From: Spodoptera frugiperda
Taxonomy: Eukaryota; Arthropoda; Insecta; Lepidoptera; Noctuidae
Assembly (NCBI RefSeq): GCF_023101765.2
Contig: NC_064237.1
Coordinates: 4,579,501-4,643,500, forward strand
Length of the DNA stretch: 64,000 nucleotides
Direction of reading: 5' to 3'
Shown here: positions 54,950 through 64,000 of the stretch, piece by piece
Layout: each line of letters opens with the position of its first letter
Position numbering within the stretch: position 1 is the stretch's first letter
Program-made: the position numbers and the translations under genes
The notes under the pieces: generated by a model
What the model was told of the DNA's origin: nothing
Databases searched by the model: none
What the model saw: only the letters and a program-made list of their open reading frames with translations

Positions 54950-57900
54950 ATACATATGTATGCAATGTATGTATGAAAAGAATTGGAATAGAATAATATA
55001 ACTAAGGCTAAGACGGACATGTAATATGTGGAAAATGTTGTGGGTATTACATTACATTAATTCGTTTATGTGTACTTCACCGAGTCACTCGTCATTTTTC
55101 CTAAATAAAATATACGTTTTCTTAAACCCTATTTATTTTTATTTGTATTCACTATCACCACGCTTATATTCACTTCCTTGTGAACACCCGTGTCGTGTTG
55201 TGTCTTGATATGTGTTGACAGTTGAATGAATATCAACACCACATACTACGATAGCTGACATTCATTATTCATGAACCATGTCTTAAGAATTAAACTAAAA
55301 GGAAAAGGAATACTGTTACATTTGTTTTTGTGGATCAGGTCTCCTTTGATCAAGCAAAATGTTCTTGAATTTTTGGTCTACAATATTCTCACTACCTAAA
55401 ACTTATCTCCCATCGGTCCTCTAAAACACTCGTATATCTTATAACATTACCAATTTAGTCTTCTAAACGCGTGATCTAGATAGGAAATCTAATTTTCATG
55501 CATAGCTAAACGTAGTAATTTTGCGATAACCTATTTTCCAGCAGGTTACGTGTAATAAACTTATCTCCGCGAACGTCCACAAGAGGAAGATTACCTTTCC
55601 GCCTATCTCGTGGTCGAGTATACGTAGCTACATGCTACGCCGTAGCAAATATTCGTAGCACGCGTAGCTTACTCTAGCTACACGCCGGACTTTTCCTTAC
55701 ATTATGTTACAAAACATAAAATCATTATCATTTTACACAAAAGTTAAAAGTTTAATAGAAAGTTGCTAATGTATATTGCAAACATTTGACATGATTCAGA
55801 AATGACAAACGTGTTAATTTAACAACAAATCTTTGACAAGATAAAGCCGAAACTCACCGAAAAATTTGAATAAATTCGCTTAAATTAAAACTAATTCGTT
55901 TTGTTTAAAAACTCAATTAAAAATTCTACTTTGTTCCACATGAGCTGAAAAGGTTCACTTTAATATTTACGCACCGATTACCATTGAAATTGACAATTTC
56001 AACTTTTAACGATTTAAATTAATTTTAATTGAAGCAAGCGAAATTGAAAATGTCATTCTTGTTGATATATTAATTTCAAATCAGTTTTGGTATCTATTGT
56101 ACATTGATATCTGCGTACGTTGACTCGCAACTTTATATTGCCTTTATTACAGTTCTTTCAGAGCTAGCCTTATAACTACTAACATTTATTTACAAGTGAC
56201 TTTGGTTATTAGGTATCATAATTCATTTACCTAATTATTCAGGTCAATTCGTATCGAGCAATTAAGTCTGTCGTGTGTTCTCATAATTCGCGTAAGCACT
56301 CACATTCATACAATTCTCCATTCACTCATCCATTCCTGAAATATTGGAATGAATGCTTGAAGCCTTTGCCTGAACTATGTAGTTCAGGTGAATAAACACG
56401 GCATCGGTATGCACCAGTCTTTACAGTTTCCTCTGCCCAGTTAAAATCCTTGTAGTAAAAGTTTATAAATACAATTAAAACAGATTCTTTTGTTTTTGTC
56501 TACAAAGGACACCGCTTTTGGCTACTGGCGCCGTCGTGGCTGTAAGTTCAGCTAAGTTTATTTTCAGCTGCTGTTTTGTAAATGGCAAATAGTAGTTGGA
56601 AATAATTGACTACAAGACTTTATTTTTGTAATAAAACACGCAGCGGTTGCCAGTAATTTAAAGTTATAAGACTTGTATCTAATTAATACTTTGAATAACT
56701 AAGTGTTAGTTATTTTAATTGAAAGTTAAACAAAATTATTCTTAAACTTCGACATATTATTCATAGTCCTTCAAGGTGAACTGGTAGGTTATAAATTAGT
56801 ACATCCACAAACAAAACAACATAGTATATAGATTCAGAGATATCATATGAATAAGATGATATATGATATGATGATTGATGACTGGTTGATCGAAAAGGGT
56901 TATTTGTGCCAAATAGTAATCAATCTACGCAAACTGAATATCATTTCTGAGAATCATTATTTGGCATATAAAAAATACGTGATTATTTAGGAACAAGGTA
57001 CATCAAAAACAAATATTAGAAACAGAATTGTTATATTCCCAGTATTCTGTTTTTCTGAAAGAAATAACAACAATTTTCAAATGCATTAAACTGGTTTTCT
57101 TCGAATCTAAATCTATAAACGAAGTATAAAAAGCTACGTATATCCACATTGCATATTTGGACAGGTAAAGTTCATTCAACAAAATCGCGTGTTTGGAGTA
57201 CAACCATTTATCCCAAACAGAGAAACTGCTATGGGAAGGATAAATAGCGACTGTGAAATTGAAAGAGCGAACCCTTTTCTGATCTATTGTTAGCAGACGT
57301 GAGGACGGAAGGTTGTTTAGATGACGTATTATGAATTCATACGATGCGGAAGATGTAAATAAAGTAGCGGGAGCCTGTAATCACAACTCATTCTTCCTTG
57401 CATGCTCACCGGCCGTAACGGGGAGTGAAGAGCTTTAACAAAATATATACGACCCATACATAACCCCACCTAATACATCGGTATTACGGTGAAGCCCACA
57501 GGATTTTCGTAGCTCCAATTTATTTTTAGGAACTCCCACATTAAGCGAGGTTGCTAGCAATTTTGTTTTTGCCACCTTGCGTTAGACGCTATGAATTATT
57601 CAAAATATAACTCGTAACAAAATACTAAGAACCTTTTTTCTGGTCCTAAATAAACTAGAAAAAGATTGTGAAGTGTCAAAAAAACTTACGTAATGAAGTG
57701 CGTGGGTCTACAAACGACTTTATTTAACGCCTCATTAAACCGAGAAAACTTGACAATGACGGACTGAAATAATAACATAAAGTACAATTAATTATACTGG
57801 CAACTACTAACATCATTAGTGCTGTCGCAGAGTTCCTTAGGAAGTTTCTTGTTTTACGAAGATAACTCTATTAAGTCCTTGTTAGAGTTAGGAACAGAAG

Positions 57901-60900
57901 GGATGAACTAACCATGTCTAGTACGTTACTTTATTTATTACTTAATTGACGTTAGTAAACTCTGGTATAGAACACTTACATAGAGGATTTATAAACTCTA
58001 TTTGATCCATAATGGACTTACTTATACACAGATATTTCAATGATAAGGCCAATGAATATTGAAAAATAATTACGAAAGTATCAAATTATGATATCTCACA
58101 AAACCTCTTTTGTTAAGTTAATTATAAGTTATTTTGATTGATTAAACAATACCTAAGCATGTAATAAATACGATTGATTTCAGATGGTGGATCTGATAAC
58201 ACAATTAATATGCTAATGAGGCACAAGAAACTAATATTTTAATTACCTGCCAGCCATAAACATTTACTTTAGCAGAAATTGTATACGAGTCTACGTGGCC
58301 AGGAATATCAAATAAGTATTTTTATATTACACAAACTAGAACAATTCCCATTTATTTTACATGTTTGTTCATTATTTTTACAGGAAAAATGTGTTTTGTA
58401 CGTGTATTTTTAACTTTGCCCAGACAAAATCTTTTTTCATCACAGGATAATAAAACAAGCCGTATAATATTTACTCCTATCGGAAAGCGGAAAAGGGAAG
58501 CAAATCACAAAACAAATAAAATTGCTCGTTATTCTTCGGAACATTACACAAAGAAATAAAATTGGTTGAAATGTTTGTTCGTCATGTATCATTACGGAGT
58601 TCAAATGAGATTGTCTACAGACAATCTCTCAGGCTTTTTGATTTAATTATTAAGGCATTTGTTACGAATGTCGGTAATTTAATATTTCCCCAGTTCATAG
58701 AATATTTCTAGAAAATGTTCATAACCGCAGTTATTAACTTTTGAAACTATAAAACTTGAGGTTTACATAAAGTTTCAAGTAAAAGACATAAACATAAATA
58801 AGTAAGGTTATTACAGTGTTAAAATATGTATATTTTCTAAGTAAGCTACATAGTTGTAGTCTCTTAAATATTTCAACTGGTTAGATGTAGGTATAACAAT
58901 TATTAATTCAAGAAACACTCAAGAGCCTTTTAAAAACTATAAATCTCATTATTTTATCACTAAATTTTTTAATAATATTGTGATACCTTATAAGGTAAAA
59001 TGAAATGTATAATTCTGTAAATATTTGACTTGCGAGATTGCATTTTTAAAGTCACTTACTAAATAATAGACCAAAAATAGACAAAATAACCTACAACAAC
59101 ACTAGTGAGTTTCCAAGTTCAAAATCCTCGATTGTAGAATAGATTTTAGTCTCGAATTGTAATATGCATGCAAATAGCGTACCCCTAATAACATGGGTCT
59201 TATAATATAATCGTAGAAAATTATACATGACTACCGCTTCGGATAAAATCAGGTATGCTACCCTGAAACCTCTCCCGTAATGAAGCGATATCCTGATTAG
59301 ATAAGCTTCTTGGGTACACAGACTATGCAGGTGGTCCTTCAAATGACAATAACAAAGGTGTACAAAGCGGCCGCTCTGCAAAGACAAAGCCACCTCAGTT
59401 GTCCCTCATAAATATGCTAAATCACTATTCGCAGTTATAACTACAATTTCCAAGCTTTACAAACACACCGCACCGTCAGTACACAACCGAAATCATTGCA
59501 TATTAACCTCTCGTACTTTGTGAAACGATGCGCGAAATCAAAATGAGACCCTTTTTGTTGTAACATCAATTGTAAACGTGTTTCGTATTCAACGTTGATA
59601 TTCAAAGCGAAAGGTTATTGTACTAAGCAATATTTAGGCACTATCAACTCTATATTAAAACAGCTATTCAAACTACTCAAAACTTTTCAACATACATAAA
59701 TAGTTTGCTAATGGTTCTCAGTCTGAAGTATTTTAAACCGACAGAAAACTGAGATTTTTAAAAGCATTTTAATAGTTTAACAAATATTTGAACTCACGAT
59801 GCACTTTTATAGAGCTGTTATAAAACTGTACCCACACGAATGCCAGGTTAATTAGAAGTTTGAATGTTTGTTTTGCTCAGAATAGTTCATTTGCAATTTC
59901 AATTTAACTTGCAGTTTGATTCATTATCATAAGAATGGGTAAATTTGGGATGTAGGGACTTGATTCCTTCAGGTGTTAGTGCCTCAGAAGATATGAGAAA
60001 TGGAAATTGGTGAAGGTAATTTTATCTCGTATACATTCTTCTATGGTAAAATAAATAATCAATACTTTTGCAGCTGCTCTTGTCAAACCCCATGGAGGCT
60101 AGATTAATGATAAACAAGTGAGACGGCGAAAGGTATTCAGCGTATAAATAAATGGTCGCGGATATTAAATCTTGCATCTTCATTAATCAACCGAAAAGGA
60201 TGATTCATTAAAATTTTGAAGTAATTACATTTAGCAGTAGTTGGCACTCTGCCAAGCGCCAGGAAGTCTACTGTCACACAAGTTCCAAGTGAATTCAACT
60301 AGCCATTTCAATAAATTTTACAAAGCGTAACCATTTATTCTTTGCAATTATCTTTCCATTGTTAGTTCAGGTTTTAAGAACTGTGTAATGACCAACGACG
60401 TAGAACTTTCTTCATTTTCAAATAGACCAAACATCTTCACTATTATTATCACACAAATGGTTCGAAGTTTCCTTAAACTGTTGCTATAAACTTGCTAAAA
60501 TCAAATACCTGTGAAATCGTGGCGAGATTGATTTATTATTGAAGTTCAACAGTTGGCAGTGTTCCAGACCTCAAAGATAAAACAATAATTTATCAGGCAG
60601 CGGTTTGCTCTTTGTTTATTGCGGGATGCAGAAATCAAAACTTTTTAATTGTCTACGAATAACTTTGGCCGTCATTCCCATTTAAATTTTAACCATCTCT
60701 ATTTATTTGTAGGTATATAAAATATATAATGACTTTTAGTAGAAATAATGATGATTTAAATTGAATTCTGATATTCCTTTACAAATAAATTAATATTCCT
60801 ATCAAAACATTATGTAATAATTTTCATTTTCATTATGTTTTCCTTATACCGACTCGATATTGGAATCGTCTGAGAAGTTTAGCTAACTAATTCAAAGTCA

Positions 60901-61202
60901 CATTATACATAAATATTAATATGAAAAACTTACATAAAGGTCCTCCCACTCCTTTTTAGTACTTCTTTCATTAAAATGTGCCTTTAGGATGGAATTTTTC
61001 TCTTATGTACATATATTATGACCAACTTTTGCCTGTAGCTCCATACGCCCAAGAGGTCCATTATTTAAATCGCGTTGGTGTTACAAAAAATTGTATCTTA
61101 ACTAAAGATCTTATTGAGCCTTTTCGAATAATACATAGTGTAAATATTTTTTATTCTTATAAACTAAATTCTTGTATCGTTTTAATTATTATTTTCTTTA
61201 AA
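54950..61202. other. Long unannotated AT-rich region
   Basis: Contains a CGTAGC-type cluster (55621-55684), a possible decayed SINE-1 remnant near 59150-59215 ('cccctaataacatgggtctt') and AT-rich chance frames (57003-57203, 58365-58559, 59091-59393, 60978-61262). No gene supported. Confidence 0.45.
55621..55684. repeat. CGTAGC/GCTACG cluster
   Basis: Multiple cgtagc units and their complements, including gctacgccgtag shared with 32166. Compare 20574-20646. Confidence 0.55.
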
Positions 61203-61402
61203 AAAAAATTGTTATACACGCACCAGGAGGTTCTTCTATGTCGTGAGTGCGTTTACAAATAAACAAGTTCACATACACATGACACCCAGACCCGAAACAA
61301 CAATTTGTGAATCACACAAAGAGATGCTCCGTGCAGGAATCGAACCCGCTTCATGTTACGCGGCAGCCGGTAGCCCAGGCACCGCACCAACCATTTAGTC
61401 GA
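61203..61402 (-). mobile_element. tRNA-derived SINE (SINE-2)
   Basis: On the minus strand: 'atggttggtgcggtgcctgg' head, B-box-like gcgggttcgattcctgc (complement of 61333-61349), 'tttgtgtgattcacaaattg' and 'ttgtttcgggtctgggtgtc'. This is a familiar moth SINE. A related copy lies at 61808-61965, same orientation. It is not a functional tRNA gene. Confidence 0.78.
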
Positions 61403-61807
61403 TATACTAGTAATATATTCGGTATGTTTGTTTTAGTTCGCGTTTAGTGGTTTCAGTCCTTTGTACAATATTGTACTAGAATCTCACCTGGTTTCGGCAT
61501 ATTGTGGTTAATATTCCCTTTGTTCAAATCCCGTTTGACTACTCACAATGGTCGACAATGCCACTATTTCGCATTTATGAATCATACTATTTAGTAACTG
61601 CTTTTTTACTTCAGAAATGTCATATTATATTTCAGAGTTTATTGTCCCATCGGATAATGGGATATTTTGTTTTCAATTCCCAAATTCTTATAAAATTAAA
61701 TGAAACAAAGTCCAGGATTTACTTCAACAAGCCCATCGCCATATAGCGTGTAGATGAAGTAAGTACAGTACACATTTCTATTTATACTTGTATTAAACTT
61801 TTACATT
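61403..61807. other. Unannotated AT-rich DNA
   Basis: An 80-codon frame at 61504-61746 has no domain. Confidence 0.4.
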
Positions 61808-61965
61808 TTTTAAACGTTGCCTCACGTGGATGTTTTCCTGTATCGTGCATGCGTTCACAAACATACAATTTTCTAGTTAGACCCGAAACCAATTTGCGGA
61901 TCACAAATCCGCTACCTGTAAAGTTGCCCAGCCACCGCACCAACCGTGCAGTCGAAAGACAAATA
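61808..61965 (-). mobile_element. SINE-2, second diverged copy
   Basis: Shares 'gcgttcacaaacatacaa', 'agacccgaaaccaatttgcg', 'gatcaca' and 'cagccaccgcaccaaccg' with SINE-2, but the B-box region is partly deleted. Confidence 0.65.
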
Positions 61966-63369
61966 CAATACAGACGTACAAACAATATCAAAACATCACG
62001 CGATAAAAAATCTTCTCACCAAGTTAATACGTGCAAATTCTTTCATCGATTGAATCCAATAAGCTGGTTTGGAGCACTGCCAAGCAATAAATATCGTTTC
62101 TACCAAAACCACCATTTTGATTTCAAAGGAGAACCTTTGAAAATTTCAATCACACGGTTTGTAGGTTAAAAGCAAAGGGAGTTTAAACGTTTTCCAATTA
62201 TTTCTGCCGAATCGTAGTAATCGGAACAGAGATTCCATGAATCGAAATACGTACAAGTAAATAGAGTTAAACACGTTTGATTTTAATTACTTCTGTAACT
62301 AGTGTAATATGAAATATTAGTTCAGTCATTTAGTATAATCAATTCAAATTCATACATCAAAATAATATCCATATTTATGTTAATGCAGTAGTTTCATTAT
62401 TAATTTACATTATGAACCCTAAAGCACTACCTTTTGTATTATATTCCTTTGTTTGGCTGCTATAAACTAGCGTTAAAGCTCGAAAGATATGCAACAATCC
62501 AAACTAAGTTGCTACATAGTTGTAGTTCCAGTCCCAGTGGATTCAAAGCGGTAGACCGCGGTCAAATAGAATTCCTCAGTCGCCGGCTTTACCCGAAGAC
62601 AATGTTCAGGTAAACATGTAAGGCTATAGATTACGTTCCTATCCTCTTATAGCCAGACAGCATAATATCCTCAGTAAATAGGGGTGCCTGTAAAAAAGAT
62701 AAAGTAAGACATTTATTTGTAGACGTGTCTTCTCACTTTTGTTATTACTACAAGTATTAGGTACACGTATACTGTCTTTATCATTTATATTACCTAACAG
62801 ATGTTTTTTATATGGACAAACATCTTAAAGTAAATAGCGTATATGCTTTCGTAGTTTATTCAACAGTGAGGAACATACACTTTATTATTACATAGGTCAC
62901 ATTATTTCTCCTTTTTTATATAGTAGGTTATTATATTACACTGCATAATTACAGTAATTAAATAATTACTGAGTAACCCATTTAATAACACGAAACCTCA
63001 TTTTGCTTTTTCAAGCGAAGCCCGAGCAGAAAGTCCGAGTTCTAAGAACGCGGCAGATTAATTTCTTTGAGCATTAACTACAAAGATGATTGCTATAAAG
63101 AATTCGTTACATTTTAAGTACCTGAATAAAATAGAGAAACGAACCAAGCATTAGTAAACATAACAAAGTATTATTTTTAAAGAATATTGCCAATTTTCTT
63201 ATATTTCTCAATATATTAGAAAACGTAAGACTACCAAACAGGGAATAAGATTCCCAAACCCTTGCCTTAGAGCAAATCCTAGAACCCAAACAAATAAACA
63301 AACCGACAATAAATAAATATTAGATGAACAATCAATATTTCATCCGTTTGTTCGTAAATAACATCAGAA
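61966..63369. other. Unannotated AT-rich DNA
   Basis: No gene or repeat recognised. The 106-codon frame at 61849-62169 starts inside the SINE and has no domain. Confidence 0.45.
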
Positions 63370-63526
63370 ATATTGATAGCTTAATACACTTAGCGTGACC
63401 CGGTCTACCTGGAGAGCCATCGATATCGGTATGATGGCTCACTCATCGATATTTTCGATTTGCGTTACCTGCTCTGGCCGCACGCTGACGTTTCCGTCGG
63501 CAACATATTCCAATATATTCACCGAT
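63370..63526 (-). repeat. Diverged copy of the block at 23106-23260
   Basis: The complement aligns with 23106-23260, with an exact 15-bp core at 63392-63406 and a shared 'atatattggaatat'. On the minus strand one frame reads VNILEYVADGNVSVRPEQVT, a stop, then ...ISMALQVDRVTLSVL. The plus strand has an open 67-codon frame (63395-63598) with a GTG start. Coding strand and identity are undecided. Confidence 0.7.
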
Positions 63527-63826
63527 ACCCTCACAATAGAAGCAAATAATAACACAAATACGATCATATTGGTTCATCTCAAACATCGGTTTTCTTGAGA
63601 AATCTATTCCATTCAACAGAGTTTCTATTTCATTGGCTCTAAAACGAAATCTTAATTTCTTGAGATTTCAAATAAGGCTCCTTTCAATCAGTCGTAAAAC
63701 AGCTCTTTACTGAATCAGCTGATGAAATTTAAAATGATTGTCCTCGGATTTAGAGTTCCTCTTCATCTCGAAACGACTTAAGCAGGTAATAAGAGTTAGT
63801 AATCCAAGTATCTCAGTCCGGTCAGT
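63527..63826. other. Spacer between duplicated blocks, second locus
   Basis: About 300 bp against about 590 bp at the first locus. Weak similarity continues just beyond the 98-bp block ('atacttgg...cttattacct'). Confidence 0.4.
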
Positions 63827-63924
63827 TGCTGAGAGTCTTACGGTTCGTCTGATAAAATTTTCATGAAGTGAAGAGAGCAAACAGATTGGCGGCGAGCTCG
63901 GCTTCAGTTCCACCGCAATTTGCT
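63827..63924 (-). repeat. 98-bp block, perfect inverted match to 22418-22515
   Basis: Identical over 98 bases to the complement of 22418-22515. On the minus strand it is preceded by a plausible 3' splice site (a ctcttttttcc tract then 'aaaatctcag', complement of about 63950-63975). A frame beginning with ATG at 63913 stays open through the block and on to 63707 (68 codons). No family recognised. Confidence 0.88.
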
Positions 63925-64000
63925 GCAGTATGTGTAGCCACAGTAACTGCTGAGATTTTAAGGAAAAAAGAGAATTCTAATAAATTGAGGCAAAAAGATT
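63925..64000. other. Window end
   Basis: Contains only the splice-site-like pyrimidine tract mentioned for the 98-bp block. Confidence 0.4.

Noticed and set aside
59091..59393. 100-codon minus-strand frame
   Set aside because: Overlaps a probable decayed SINE-1 remnant; no domain or regulatory support.
61330..61402. tRNA gene on the minus strand
   Set aside because: It is the head of SINE-2, with a SINE tail attached; not a plausible mature tRNA.

Overview
The window looks like nuclear DNA from a moth, most likely noctuid-like. It is AT-rich and gene-poor, with no operons or bacterial signals. It carries interspersed repeats of lepidopteran type: tRNA-derived SINEs, RTE-like 3' ends with (ATAGAT)-type termini, an R1-clade LINE family, a TTAA-flanked piggyBac-like MITE, and the long 'gggttccgt...acggaaccct' repeat. 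Family names come from recognition of sequence patterns, not from a database search.

Layout. 1-18,330: mostly unannotated AT-rich DNA with short LINE 3' ends (183-337, 3183-3297, 10089-10228), a SINE with target-site duplication (1278-1475), a possible 90-residue ORF with a poly(A) signal (1757-2029), RTE-like fragments, a 0.6-kb repeat (11151-11776) and an isolated GC/CpG-rich patch (15040-15285). 18,334-25,953: a LINE-rich stretch with three reverse-transcribed insertions having clear duplications (18349-19451, 24935-25087, 25253-25921), a ~300-bp noctuid-type repeat (22027-22330) and one copy of an unclassified duplicated segment (22418-23260). 26-35.6 kb: mostly nothing recognisable. 35,658-41,194: a 5.5-kb R1-clade retrotransposon with intact ORF2, bounded by a 15-bp duplication and ending in an A tail. 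45.6-46.8 kb: a GC-rich MITE with 33-bp tandem repeats immediately upstream of the only confident host gene, an intronless peroxiredoxin-5-like CDS (46086-46700). 48,447-49,410: piggyBac-like MITE. 50-64 kb: more old repeat fragments, a 34-bp perfect palindrome (54619-54652), two related SINEs (61.2-62.0 kb), and the second, inverted copy of the duplicated segment (63370-63924).

How the parts relate. Seven copies of one LINE family are present. Only the 35,658 copy has a full ORF2, and its reading frames show the UAAUG stop-start overlap known from the silkworm SART1 element. Four of the five short copies begin at the same base, the foot of a CCGGAGC/GCTCCGG hairpin, which suggests reverse transcriptase stops there or that a short derivative is being mobilised. 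The peroxiredoxin is Prx5-like in every motif except that the catalytic Thr of PxxxTxxC is Ala. Apart from these, the window is consistent with intergenic DNA or a very large intron.
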